From Hermatobates lingyangjiaoensis (Eukaryota; Arthropoda; Insecta; Hemiptera; Hermatobatidae), in the NCBI GenBank assembly GCA_026182355.1, contig JAPFBL010000255.1:2480001-2544000 (forward strand): 64,000 bases of DNA, read 5' to 3'. A program made the translations under genes and the position numbers. Numbering within the stretch: the first letter of the stretch is position 1; every line of letters begins with the position of its first letter. Shown here in pieces: positions 1 to 10,663 of the stretch. Below the pieces are notes generated by a model. It ran no database searches. It had not been told where the DNA came from and saw only the letters and a list, made by a program, of their open reading frames with translations.

Positions 1-611
1 CTACCATCCGTTTTATTTCTCAGTGATGACTGTCATATTCTGTAAAGTAGATAATCTAATAATTACTATTGCAATATTTCATCTGAATTAATTGTATAGC
101 ACCCTGTGGTAGTATTGAAAACATAAAATTGAAATAATCTCTTTTTTGACTATTATTGATACCAATCAAAAAAAGTTTGGAAAACATTGACATTGTAGTT
201 CAAAATGCTCAATATATATATTAGAAAAATATATCACATATGTAAAAGAACAATGTCAGTACATTGGGGTTAATATTATAAAAAAGAAGACATGAATATT
301 CAGTGCTTAGTTTACGAATATAAATATAATTATAATAAATACATAAAATGTGTAACAATTAAAGTGCGGGTTTTAATGTTGTACAATACAGGATCATAAT
401 GACAAAAGCATGTTAAGGGAAAAACTATTTAGGGAGAAGTTATATTGCCTTCCACAAAAACTGTAGTAGGTAGAGAAACTACTTTGGTTGAATACACCCA
501 AAAATATCTTATCAATGTGATAGCAGTTGAAGTATTTAGTTAAAATTTAATATTGTGTTATCATTTATTAGGCACACACCACAAAACTGATTAAGTCCAA
601 TTAATGTGGCA
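1..611. other. AT-rich 3' flank of the DUF1091 gene
   Basis: This stretch lies downstream of the minus-strand gene ending at 612. Apart from the likely polyadenylation signal at 564-569 I see no open frame, repeat or RNA gene in it. Confidence 0.5.
564..569 (-). terminator. Polyadenylation signal AATAAA
   Basis: Plus-strand TTTATT reads AATAAA on the minus strand, 43 bases past the stop codon at 612-614. This is a usual position for the cleavage and polyadenylation signal of the DUF1091 gene. The hexamer is common in AT-rich DNA, so position is the main support. Confidence 0.5.
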
Positions 612-773
612 TTATGTCTTGGGTTTCAAATCAAAATGAAGTCTTATGCAAGCTATTATATGCTTTTTGCGAGTAAATTGCATTTCATGCCTGTAAGTGC
701 CGAAATGGAATATCTTCAAAGGGTTTCGTAAGTGATTGAAATCCACTGAATAGTTACTTAGTCTGTACCGACC
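612..773 (-). CDS. Exon 4 of DUF1091 gene (C-terminus)
   Basis: This exon has 53 codons plus TAA, preceded by a 70-base intron ending CCTTTCCAG. It starts GRYRLSNYSVDF and ends IRLHFDLKPKT. The phase matches exon 3. Confidence 0.85.
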   Translation of the reverse strand, partial: GRYRLSNYSVDFNHLRNPLKIFHFGTYRHEMQFTRKKHIIACIRLHFDLKPKT

Positions 774-3700
774 CTGGAAAGGAAATGCTTGTCAATATTT
801 ACAACTCTTTCGAGAAAGTGTATTCATATAATCAAATTATCACCTTTGGTAAGGGGCATGAGTACGGCACTCTATTCTGTTTTGTGAGTTGCTTCATTAA
901 TACGGGGTTGACCATCATAAACGCTCCGCAGGCGTTTGGCACTTGTTTCTTGAAAAAGTTTGGTTTCCACACACCATTCAGTTTCCGTGAGACCTCAATG
1001 CCAATCTGAAATACAACGCATTCTAGTCAGAATTCATCCAAGTTAAGGTGATCTTAAATTGGTTTATTTGATTCTATTGAAAGAAATATTAGTATGGAAT
1101 TATCAAAAAAGGAACAAATAGCTTTGTATATTAAATGTTTTATTTTAAATATATTAATCCAAGTCAGAGAAATGTTTGCTTATTGTTAAACCATTTTTAA
1201 CTTCACCCCATTTTTTCCTTTACCGATTACATTATCTGACTGTCGCCCTTTTTCCTTTCTTTGCTCACATTTAAAACTAAATAAATCAAATAGTTATTAG
1301 TCTACTTGGAATTTGCATGAATAATTGTAAATTCAGTTGAACTTGAAAGTTGTGGGTGTTAATGGTAGGTTCAACAGCATGTATTTATAGCGAGTGACGT
1401 GCTGAAAGACATTAATAGTGAAGTCCTTTGTCGAAAGTAGTATTTTAGGCAAAGACCTTTTGAAAAGAGTTTAAAACCGGCTGATCGATGTTACATATAT
1501 CAAGTGCATTACATCGTTTATAGTAGATCATCTACAAAACTTTAAAGTCATATATAGAGTATAAATATTTATCAACAAGATCTACTGATGATTCAAAATC
1601 TCTGAAATCGTCTGGAATGAGCAAATTAATAATTAATTAAAAACAACACCCTAACTGCAAAAAGATAAGCCTATTAATTTTTTAAAACAGTAAATATACA
1701 AGACCTTCTTAGTAAATATTTACCTATACTGTCATATTTCTTATTTCGCTTACAGCAACACTACAAAATTTCTTATGTCTTCTTTTAATACTAAAATTGA
1801 AATTCTCCTAATGTATATGTGAAAAAGAGTGTATTAATTCTTATGACTGAAGAATGTTGTTAACTAAGATTTGTTTATATTAAGAAGAATACTGGTATAA
1901 TCAGTATAGGCATTGTGGTAACAAAGTCAATGGCATTAAAACATACTCGACGATAACATATCAACAACATAAATTCAGAACTAATTACAAGTTTATCATT
2001 TTTACCCAAATATATATATACGAGTATGTATAGAATGACCTTCATAAGCACTATCTTTGGGAATTATTTTAACAGCTACAATTCTAATTTTACTTATTGG
2101 AAACAAGTAGAAATCTGTTAAGTATACCTCCTCTAATGTGAACGTAATAAATTAATAATTTAATTTAATAAGTTAAAGTAAATTAATAAATTTCTTTAAA
2201 TCATCAGAATATTTCTAAATAATAAATTATCTCTTAGTTTGTACAAAATAATGTGCTTAAAGTATTTGATTTCATTACTTCGTATATTTTAAAGGAAATA
2301 ATTTCAATATTGTAAAGTTTTTCAGTATTTTTCTGACAATCTGTTCCATGTGTCACTGAATAATTTCAAGAACAAAGTGTTATAAATAATAAAGATTCAA
2401 AAATACCATTTTGTTCACTCTGTGACTATAAAACTCTGAAAAGTTAATGCCCTTAAAAATGTATTATTGAGTAAAAAATTATCAAAGACATTTTAAAAAT
2501 AAAATTATTTTAATTAACTTGCATGAGGAAAAACAATACGGATCTATTAAGCATTATAATTAACTCCTGGTGAAGTATTACCGATGACAACGCTATTGAA
2601 GTAAGAGCCATCATGTTTTTTTTAAAAATATAACAAAACATCATGCATTAAATATGAGATTAGGAGGAATTTGAGTCGAGGTAAAGGTTATAATTTCTTG
2701 TATTGCAAATATTTTTTCTTTCCATGTAGAGAAACTATGTCAACAGTTTGTGAAAAAAATACTGTTAAGTAAGTGATAAGATAAGGTGATAAGAAAAAGC
2801 ATCTTAAAATACCTTATCGGTAGTAAAGTGAGAAAATAATTGAATGGACATAGTAAGTAAATGCCTGAACAAGAAAAAGTAGCTCAAGGATTCTATTAGA
2901 AGTTATTGTTTTTCTATTGGCTATCTTTTATAAACAAGTCTATAATTTAAACAATCGTTTAATGTACTTGTGCAATTTAATTTCTCATAGTCAACTTTTC
3001 TTTTGTACTTCATTAAGTTAATAAAATGGGAACTTCAACTTTTATTATCAGTTGTTAAAAATTAAGCTCATTTATAATAATTATTTGTGCTTCTATCAAA
3101 TAATTATAATAGTGGTTCTCAATATGGATATGAAATTGCCCATGACCCTGGTGTCAATTTTGTGTTTTCAGAGGGTGAACTATGACCATATTAAATTTAC
3201 ATAGTGAGGGAAGCTATTCTAGGTTTTCGCCTCTTAATTATATAGTAAATTAAAAAAATACTGTTTTGATAGATTAGCTCCAATCCAATCAATATGATGA
3301 TTTTCACTGTTTATATGCAAGAATAAGGCGCTACTTTTTTCCTGTCTATTTACGTTGTATTGGTGTTGTTTTACGCGTGCTTTAATGCTTTACCAGTGTA
3401 ATAAAGACACGTGTAAAACAACACCAATACAACGTAAATAGACAGGAAAAAAGAAGCGCCTTATTCTTGCATATAAAAAATGAAAATCATCATATTGATT
3501 GGACAGGAGCTAAATTTATTACCTATGAAAAATCAATGTTGTTAAGAAATGTTATTGAATCGTCTATAATTAAATTTAATAGATCAAATATTATAAACAT
3601 TAGCAAAGGGCTCTTCAAACTTGATACTTTTGTTAGGAGGGCAATAGCCTCTTTTAAGAGGGTTGACAGCTAGCGGATAGTTTTTTACTCTTTCTTACTG

Positions 3701-5631
3701 TACTCCTTTGTTTCCCCAAACATCCCTTTCTGGGCATTTGTCCTTTCCTGCACTTTCACCCTTTTAAAATACCACTCTTCTCAACCCCTCACAAGATGTT
3801 TTCTGCATCTAGTTTTTCAGTTGGGTTTTTGACTCTGACGAAGACCACTTGTTACGGTTGAAAGATCTTAGTCTTGTTTTCCCATTTCATTTTGTGGTTT
3901 GATCATATATATATAGGTGTATAATGTAATCAGGATTCGGTCAATTTTCCAGGATCAAAATTAAACTCTCAATGCCGACGTTTCGGTTTTATTTAAAACC
4001 TTTTTCATAGGCATCTTCTCCATATACTCTTCTTATCTCCTCATAAAAACCCATAGTTGTATTTATATTTTGTCAACCTAGGCCAGTATATTGATGTACT
4101 TATGGTAAATTTATCCAGTAAGAAGTTTTTGAATGTTCTTAAAAGCAAAAATAAAAATTAAAATTAAACCTATTTTTGAAAAAGGATTCTTTGAAAATAT
4201 TAGTAACTCACTAAAATAGAAGTTTTAGATGATCAAATACCTGAGGTTTATCTTTATATATATAAACCAATCAATCCTCCATAAGCAAATATATGGGTGA
4301 TACCTCTGTAAATTTTCCGATCTATAAATGTAGTTTAATTTTTACTTATTATTTAAGTTTTAACAAATTGTTAAAGATTGAATACTGACATCTATTTTGT
4401 TGTCCATTGGATAGGGCAGAGTGAAGTTCATGTTAATATATAAATTTGATTTTCCACTGTTGCCAACCTTGAGGTCCATGTCCACTGAATGATTCGGATC
4501 GCTGTCACACTTTTCAATATAAGACATTATTACTTTGTAAACTCCCTGGAATCACAAAAACAATCTGTCTTAAGGTTGCCAGTTTTAATAATGTTATTAT
4601 TAAGTTTACTACTTTGTTTTCATTAAAAAAAAACATGTTTCACAATTTTTTGTTGCATTTTTCAAATAGTGACAAAATAACAAGATATAAATGATTTGTC
4701 TGAAAGGCCATCCATTTCGTACTGGGTGTTTCAAAGTTAGACCTTAAAGTGTATGTTTCGGGTAAAAAGCCTCTCGCAGACTGCATTGAAGGTCATACTA
4801 ACATTTTAAGCACTTTCTTCGCCAGAAAGCTCTGTGGCTCATTTTTGGGAGATTTTAATTATTGAGCTCATGAGCAGGTCATATTTTGCACATCTAAACC
4901 AGATTAGGGGCTACAGAGGAGTCAAGAAAAAAAGGAAGACAAGGAAACAAACCAATTCTAAGATAAAAATAATTCAGTGAAACTATGAAAAAACAGCTTT
5001 TTGCACTTGTTGGTCGTCTACACTCTACATTATCAAGGCGACTTTGCAACTCCTCCTGTAAAAATGTGGTCGCTAGGAGTGAAGAGACTAGTGAAAAGAA
5101 ACTAGTTCTGTAGGTATAACAAGACTTTCTGGGCGCAGTACTTATTGGAGTTACTGATCAATATATTAATTTGCGTGTTATTACAAAGTTCCTCAACTAG
5201 TATGTCAATTTTAAAAACTTATTTATAGATAGCCAATTCTTACGAAAACACTATTTTGTAAGTATCTATAGTCAAAAATTGCTGTGCTTGCTAGAAGTAT
5301 ACTTTAACCGAAGAAAATCACCACTACAACCTGAAGTTTGGTCACTTATGTTATTGGAACTTATGTTATTGAGATGTATAATAAGCTTATGGAAGAAATA
5401 TGTTATTATACATATTATACATTATGTTATGTTATGATTAATTAGGATAAAATTAATAATACTTTTGTTGAGGATTCTCTTTTAAAATGATCAATCAGTA
5501 TATGCAGTTATAATTTATTTTTATTTATAGTAGCTATAAAGTAATGAACTAGGGTTATTTCTTACCAGTTTTTCTGCGTTTGCATAGCTGAGATAGAGCA
5601 CTGCTGGAAGTATCCAGTACACGAGCCTCAT
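612..5631 (-). CDS. DUF1091 / MD-2-like secreted protein, 4 exons, 181 aa
   Basis: This gene was assembled by eye from four exons: 5631-5566, 4545-4390, 1005-844 and 773-612. All introns are phase 0, all acceptors are CAG, and the donors are GTAAGA, GTCAGT and GTGATA. The protein starts with a signal peptide (MRLVYWILPAVLYLSYANA), followed by GVYKVIMSYIEKC, KLNGVWKPNFFKKQVPNAC, VPYSCPLPKGRYRLSNYSVD and a C-terminal LKIFHFGTYRHEM segment. The length of about 180 residues, the spaced cysteines, the C-P-x2-K-G turn and the closing G-x-Y-R strand match the DUF1091 family of small secreted insect proteins, which resemble MD-2-type lipid-binding folds. The ligand is unknown. The reading frame is intact, so the gene is probably functional. 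An in-frame TGA lies upstream of the chosen ATG with no other ATG between. The middle intron (3.4 kb) holds a PLE remnant. The family call is from recognition; the exon chain is seen directly. Confidence 0.85.
844..1005 (-). CDS. Exon 3 of DUF1091 gene
   Basis: This exon has 54 codons between acceptor TATTTCAG and donor GTGATA. It encodes IGIEVSRKLNGVWKPNFFKK, then VPNACGAFMMVNPVLM and VPYSCPLPK. It contains the two central cysteines and the most family-typical motifs. Confidence 0.87.
1006..3284. other. Intron 2 of the DUF1091 gene, unique AT-rich part
   Basis: This is the distal part of the 3.4-kb intron. It is very AT-rich with no long open frame and no repeat that I recognise. The PLE remnant begins at its other end. 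Confidence 0.5.
3285..3502. repeat. Fold-back: about 94-bp inverted repeat of PLE sequence
   Basis: The arms at 3285-3378 and 3408-3502 are reverse complements with only a few mismatches, separated by a 29-base loop. Both arms contain the same piece of PLE endonuclease coding sequence and upstream DNA, so this is a head-to-head duplication of one element rather than an ordinary terminal inverted repeat. Confidence 0.9.
3467..3673 (+). pseudogene. PLE GIY-YIG endonuclease C-terminal fragment (copy A)
   Basis: The open frame contains HHIDWTGAKFITYEKSMLLR followed by IIKFNRSNIINISKGLFKLD. This is the pattern that follows the GIY-YIG nuclease core in Penelope-like elements: a His-x-Ile-Asp-Trp stretch, an Ile-Thr-Tyr-Glu motif, then the Asn/Gly/Leu tail. 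The reverse transcriptase and the catalytic half of the nuclease are missing here. A second, more decayed copy lies at 57650-57915 with the same downstream sequence. The fragment lies within intron 2 of the DUF1091 gene, on the opposite strand. Confidence 0.65.
3831..3873 (+). ncRNA. Type I hammerhead ribozyme of PLE copy A
   Basis: The core CTGACGA is at 3835-3841 and GAAA at 3860-3863. Stem I pairs GACT (3831-3834) with AGTC (3870-3873). Stem II pairs GACC (3843-3846) with GGTT (3856-3859). Stem III is minimal, a single G-C pair over a two-base loop (3864-3867), followed by UU with predicted cleavage after 3869. One extra base (A3842) separates CUGANGA from stem II. Such short-stem-III hammerheads are known from PLEs. 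It lies 160 bases after the endonuclease fragment. Confidence 0.6.
3972..4022 (-). ncRNA. Decayed hammerhead-like motif
   Basis: On the minus strand GAAGATGCC is followed by GGTTTT, a short loop, AAAACC and then GAAAC. This has the layout of a PLE hammerhead (core, stem II, GAAAC), but the first two core bases C-U are replaced, so cleavage is not expected. It is a relic of a further PLE copy. Confidence 0.4.
4390..4545 (-). CDS. Exon 2 of DUF1091 gene
   Basis: This exon has 52 codons between acceptor TGATTCCAG and donor GTCAGT. The donor departs slightly from the consensus. It encodes GVYKVIMSYIEKCDSDPNHS through NFTLPYPMDNKID, the first beta strands and first mature cysteine of the DUF1091 fold. 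Confidence 0.82.
4546..5565. other. Intron 1 of the DUF1091 gene
   Basis: This is an approximately 1-kb intron between exons 1 and 2. The part at 4740-5160 is less AT-rich than its surroundings but has no convincing frame. Confidence 0.5.
5566..5631 (-). CDS. Exon 1 of DUF1091 gene (signal peptide)
   Basis: This exon has 22 codons, from ATG at 5631-5629 to a CTG codon followed by donor GTAAGA. It encodes a hydrophobic signal peptide ending in a small-residue cleavage site (YANA), then EKL. The start context is CACC before ATG. The region upstream to about 5710 is GC-richer and is probably 5' UTR. Confidence 0.85.
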
Positions 5632-5962
5632 GGTGCTGGGGGCGAATGGTTCTGTCAAGTCCCGATATCATCATCCCATCCTCCACCTCAGCACACATTT
5701 CGTTCCACTAATTTGACAATTTCCGCTATTAATGTTTCCGCTTCTCCAGATAAAGCTTCATTATGTATCTCATAACGGTAATAATGACCATATATTCAAC
5801 TCAACTGTGTTAATGTTCCAACACATTGAACGTTTATCACCTTACGGTTTCCGTTCTTTTAGTGTTCTTCTTTCATTATTGTTCCGTAGGACTTAATATT
5901 AAATTAAAATATACATCTCGAAAATAATAGTGTTTAAAAATCTGCAGTGATGAACACTCAAT

Positions 5963-6164
5963 TTTACTTTAAATAAACATCATGAGATTAATGAATAATC
6001 AATTAATGTAACCAATTCTTTTTTAATTTCAGTAATAAATTTTGCCAATTATAATCAAAATGTAATTAGCAAGATTTTTCAGAATAATTGATGAACATAA
6101 AAAAGGCTCGTTTCTTCTAATCGACTATAATTAAATGGTGAAGATTAATAAATAAATAATGAAC
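5963..6164. repeat. 202-bp dispersed duplication, copy 1
   Basis: This segment is nearly identical to 9904-10104, with a few substitutions and indels only. It lies about 330 bases upstream of the DUF1091 start codon. There are no inverted ends and no open frame. It may be a short non-autonomous element or a local duplication of upstream DNA. Confidence 0.85.
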
Positions 6165-6578
6165 GTTGGCATTAATTTAAAAACTATTATTTACTTTATT
6201 AAATAAAATTGGTAATCATGATATTGCACAAGCAACCTTAACTAAAAAGTTGCATCTGCTTGATGTAATTGTGAAATTTATTACTAACCAATTCATTAAA
6301 TGTAATGAAAAAATTAAGGATATCATCTAATGAATTATCAATTGAGTGCAGTAGAGTTTAGAATAAAAATAAAAGAATACTAAATGGAAATTTTCAAGTT
6401 TGTGGAGAAACTAGAAGGGTTTAAAAATGTTTACTGCTTTTGATATAAATTTAAATAAAGTACCTTCCTCAGGAAGTAATATTAAAAGAAAAATAAAATA
6501 CGCACAAATTATATATTTAATACAGTTTAACTATTTGTTTAACAGTGAAACCTGCAGGAAGATTATAAAATTTAGATG

Positions 6579-6647
6579 TTGGGGAAAGTATTAAGTCTCT
6601 ACACAAACAAACAAAAGATTTGTGTGGAGACTTAATACTTTCCCCAA
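6579..6647. repeat. 29-bp hairpin
   Basis: The arms 6579-6607 and 6619-6647 pair at 28 of 29 positions around an 11-base loop. They lie in a 100-codon minus-strand open frame of unknown origin (6517-6819), which the palindrome helps keep open. Confidence 0.9.
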
Positions 6648-6810
6648 TATGAGTAAATACCACACTATAACAAATTGTACAGTTAATGAAATTTAGATGT
6701 TTTTCAAATTCAACCGTTAATACATATGTGACATATCCTAAAAATATTCTAGTCAAAATAGATCTTTCACACTGGTCAAAGTAGACAAGAATGCCAAGCT
6801 TTTCAATCAA

Positions 6811-7172
6811 GTGAGTCAAAAAGCCTCAAGAGGAATGCTCCTTTCTATTAAATGTTCCCCTTTCATTTATAAAGCTCAATTTTGTCCACTCAGACAAAGT
6901 CATCCGTCGGATAGTTGTACGAGTTATCAAGGACAGTTAAAAACTTCAACTCATATTAAACTTTCAAATATCTGGTTATTTTACCGAAATTTTCATTCTA
7001 TAAGGCTCGATATTTTTCAACGGGAAACTGATTTTGTTCAATCAACTCACTTTAGCTCTTAATGAAGTTGTTTCTGAAGTTAATAAACAACTTATCTCTC
7101 CTGATGACAATTCAGACAAAATATTAGAAACTATAAGTGTGTGTTTTCAAGTTATCTATGATCTTTGTTAAT
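6811..7172 (+). pseudogene. Unidentified decayed coding-like segment
   Basis: An 83-codon frame (6811-7062) overlaps a second plus-strand frame that reads ILFNQLTLALNEVVSEVNK and then QLISPDDNSDKILET before a stop near 7172. The composition looks protein-coding and the frame change suggests a broken gene or transposon. I do not recognise the family. Confidence 0.25.
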
Positions 7173-7560
7173 ATTGAACTATATATTTGTAACTGAAGCT
7201 CCCTGGTGCGGAGACGATTGGAGAGGAACAATGTTACCGCATCGGTACCCGGTCACAAAAAATCAATCAATTGAATTATTGAAGTAAAAGATAGCGAATA
7301 AGTAAAACATAATAATAGATCAAATGGGATGAACAAAGGAAGTGATACGTAAAGAAAAGTGGAAAAACGAAATTTTGATAAAAATTAAAATAAAAAACTT
7401 AACAGAAAATAAATCATAAATTAATAATAATATTTTTTTAATAAAAAATATTATTATTATTAGCTTTTGAGATGAAATAATGTAATTTTTTGGTAAGGAC
7501 ATGAAATGCATTTATGTACTTAATACTGGGTTCCCAGTTAATACGAACTAAAACACTGTC
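7173..7560. other. Low-complexity AT-rich stretch
   Basis: A short GC-richer patch (7198-7255) is followed by very AT-rich sequence, including a TTATTATTA / TAATAATAA palindrome near 7420-7460. I see no gene. Confidence 0.4.
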
Positions 7561-8395
7561 TCTTCTTCAATGACACTAGTCTGGAACCGTTTACCATATG
7601 ACGTCACACTTGGCCATTCTTTGCCTTAGGTAAGGCAGCCTCCTTCAGAATTTGTTATGCTAACTCTTCTGTCTTACTTTTAATTGTAAATATATTTGAG
7701 ACCAACCGATGTTCCATATTTAACACTTCAGCTCTCCGGATCATCTTATCAATAAGTATGATCTTCTGGGGAGAATGTGACAGTTATCTTCTCAAGTCTC
7801 TCCTCTGCCTGTTACATTTTGGGCAAGAGCAGAATATATACTCCAGTTACAGTCCACCGCTGAGCAATACAGGACTTAGTTGTCTAGTGCTTTCCCATCT
7901 TGTATGAGTAGGCACCAAAGTATCCATGCCGCTAAGAAATTGTGTAAGGTAAACCCTACCTCTCCGTGGCCTCTCTAATAAGCTTAGAAGTTCAGCGCCC
8001 TCTAGTCTCGTGTCCCCACACCTTTTGCCATCTGGAATGATACTGGCTATCACCAGGACTACTGACTCTGAAAAAGTTCGATAAGCGGAGCACACTCTTA
8101 AAGCTGCTTTCTTTTGCACTATGAACAGTCTTTTTCTGTGGCACTCTTGGGACATCCGACATTTGCCATTAGTCTGTTTAAACTTCGCACTCTTTCTGAG
8201 TCCTTGTATGTTGCGATGTTTATTTGTGGCAGAAATCTCATCTTTCTATCCAAGGTCACTCCCTAATATGTGACGACTGGCTTAGTCATTGTTTGTGTTC
8301 CTCTCTGGGAAAACTACAGGCCCTCTCTGTTTGGTTAGAAGAACGACCTTAGTCTTGTTTAGCACTAATGATAGACCGTGATTTTCCATTCAGTT
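7560..8395 (-). pseudogene. R1-clade-like LINE reverse transcriptase remnant
   Basis: Reading from 8395 downward: ISNWMENHGLSLVLNKTKVV (RT motif after the catalytic box), a stop, a decayed ILGSDLG region, then KAALRVCSAYRTFSESVVLV followed by ASIIPDG. That block is diagnostic of the thumb / post-RT region of R1-type LINEs (usual form R-x-A-Y-R-T-V-S). The frame continues to a C-terminal CSCPKCNRQRRD zinc-knuckle-like remnant and RRAE...TEELA near 7690. Several stops and frameshifts make it inactive. Both the 5' part and the catalytic YxDD are missing. Confidence 0.7.
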
Positions 8396-8556
8396 GCTGA
8401 TGGTTCTCATACAGACTCGGGACCTCCAGCTTAACGCCCTCTACTAGGGGCTACGTGATCCTCCTGCATGAATATATCAAGGGTCAGAGTCCCTCCTGGG
8501 TCTATCAGTCCAGAGGTGAGAACGTACGCCACTGGACTATCTTGGCCCCTAAAAAA
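8396..8556 (-). repeat. SINE relic (tRNA-derived family)
   Basis: On the minus strand a tRNA-like head with an A-box-like TAGTCCAGTGG is followed by the body motif GGTCCCGAGTCTGTATGA. It shares this with the intact SINE at 47838-48114. It abuts the R1-like LINE remnant. Confidence 0.5.
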
Positions 8557-8829
8557 AAAAACAATTAACTTAAATTATCTTAAGTCCACGGCGTCCAGTC
8601 GTGTATCATTAAATGGTCTGTGGAATTGGAATGGGTTTTATTTAATCTGACAGAATTAATGACCTCGGGAGAGGGTTGGATATTAAGATAACATATGAGA
8701 TAGCCGGCATGTTTTGCTTTCATAATTAAGTAAAGTGAGGTTATTGAATTATCAGACTTAGTTCAAACAAACAAGTTGTATACTGTACAATGTAATAGTC
8801 AGCGTTAATTAAAACAAACCTTTTTCACT

Positions 8830-9130
8830 AAGGAAGGCATGTGCGAAGAATTTCGTGGTTTAAGGAAAGGCTGGAGATTGAAGACAGGCAAGTCTTAGGT
8901 TTGTGCAGATTTACGTGATTAGCACACTAAATTGAATCGGAGAGCGGACTCCTTTCTGCTTACCAGCACTAATAAGATTGATAGCCTCTTTGTTCCTCCA
9001 TTTAAACCCTTTATTAAATCGGCCTTTGCAAAACGACTGTGTCTCTTCAAGCCCTAAATATTTATTATTTCCCTTAGCGGGACTTCAATGGAAATTAATT
9101 GTTTAATTATAAGAATTAGACATTTACTGC
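8830..9130. other. GC-richer island, possible conserved regulatory DNA
   Basis: This island stands out from the very AT-rich surroundings by near-balanced composition, with several TAAT-core motifs and no long open frame on either strand. It may be a conserved non-coding element; this is inference from composition only. Confidence 0.3.
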
Positions 9131-9903
9131 TGTAATTAATTCAAAAGTGTTTTTAATGAATATATATTACTAATTAAAAATATCTCTTGAAATTTGGTTT
9201 ATAACAAATATTTGAATTTGTATTAGTGGAATTTAAAGTGGAAAACAAATTTCACAGCCCTGTTCAGTATTTCATTGATACATTGATTCAAAAACTTCAA
9301 AACTTTAAAAAGTATTTGATTTTTTGTTGTCCATTAAATCGTTGAGAAAAAATTGCTTTACTAAACGTCTTCCTTGAATCAAGTGTGCATTCAAAAGAAA
9401 CAAGTAAGAAAATCTATGTTATTCTGATAACCTATCTAATCCCTATGAAAATTAATGTAACGTGCATGGGTGGCTCTATTCACAAGGGTGCTCACGTCAT
9501 AAACGCGAAGTTACATAGCATGAGTCATTCGGGGTGGAATCCAATCGATGGGCATTTGCTAGAACTGAAGGTACTATGGAATCACAAAGTAAAGGTTAAT
9601 AATAAGTTAGACGAGGTGGTGTAAGGTACCACACTCAACCAGAGGAAATTCACATCTCACAGTAGATTGTATAAATTATACAGGTCAAAGCTCTTTGAAA
9701 TCTAATAATTTGATGAAGGAAAATAAAAGTTAACGTTATGAATTAGATGTTTGGGACAGTCCCGCTGTAACTCTATAATAGTGGAATGAAGTTATTGAAG
9801 ATTATTTCAGATAAGATGAATACTTAAGAAAACAGAAGAAGAATCAATTAATTCATGGGGAGACGATGACAGTGTTTAAGTCCACTAGAACTTATAGATC
9901 AAC

Positions 9904-10104
9904 TTTACTTTAAATAAAAATCATGAGATTAATGAATAATCAATTAAAGTAACCAATTTTTTTTTATTTCAGTAATAAATTTTGCCAATTATAATCAAAA
10001 TGTAATTAGCAAGATTTTTCAGAATAATTGATGAACATAAAAAAGGCTCGTTTCTTCTAATCGACTATAATTAAATGGTGAAGATTAATAAATAAATAAT
10101 GAAC
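9904..10104. repeat. 202-bp dispersed duplication, copy 2
   Basis: This is the second copy of the segment at 5963-6164. It starts at TTTACTTTAAATA and ends at AATAATGAAC in both copies, with unrelated flanks. Confidence 0.85.
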
Positions 10105-10637
10105 CGCATCATTTGCTAAATGATCACTCAATTTAAAATAATCTACAATTAATCAGCTTTAAATAACCAAATGACGAAATTTGAGTCACTCCTTCAAGTG
10201 AAATAAGTCTAGTGAAATAAGAAACCCTTCACTAGAACTAAGGGAAGTGAATAATAATTGAGTTGTCAAACCAAGCACCAAATTGCGATCCTTACCTTCT
10301 GCTAAGAACTACTTGTTGTGGCGATAGAAAGAGAGAGAATGTTCTGCAGTGCTGCAGAGATAAGCCAGTACAATCAACACAAGTCCAAACTTAAGTGACG
10401 GTGAACCGATTAAAGACACTAGTCGTCTACTATTACTACTACCATTAGGTAGTAATAATCCTACCTAATTAGTATTCGTATGACACTAAGGACAACGGTT
10501 ATCTCTCGAAAACTTCATTGGCCCTGCTAGAAAAATGACTATGTTCCAACTAGTAGATAGGTCAATAGGTACACTATACTGTTGGTTTCTTGCTCAATCC
10601 ATAGCCATTGGCACGGAGGGACGGACACATCAATATC

Positions 10638-10663
10638 GGGGGGGGGGGGGGGGGGGGGGGGGG
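10638..10663 (+). repeat. Poly-G tract of 26
   Basis: This is an uninterrupted run of 26 G in AT-rich DNA. It could form a quadruplex or be length-variable, or it may be an assembly or sequencing artefact. Confidence 0.9.

Noticed and set aside
9385..9624. 79-codon plus-strand frame in a mildly GC-rich patch
   Set aside because: No motif, no homologous sequence in the window, and the minus strand is equally plausible.
10290..10440. Minus-strand hydrophobic stretch before a GTAAGG donor
   Set aside because: No ATG in the hydrophobic frame and a stop before the donor; it may be untranslated sequence.
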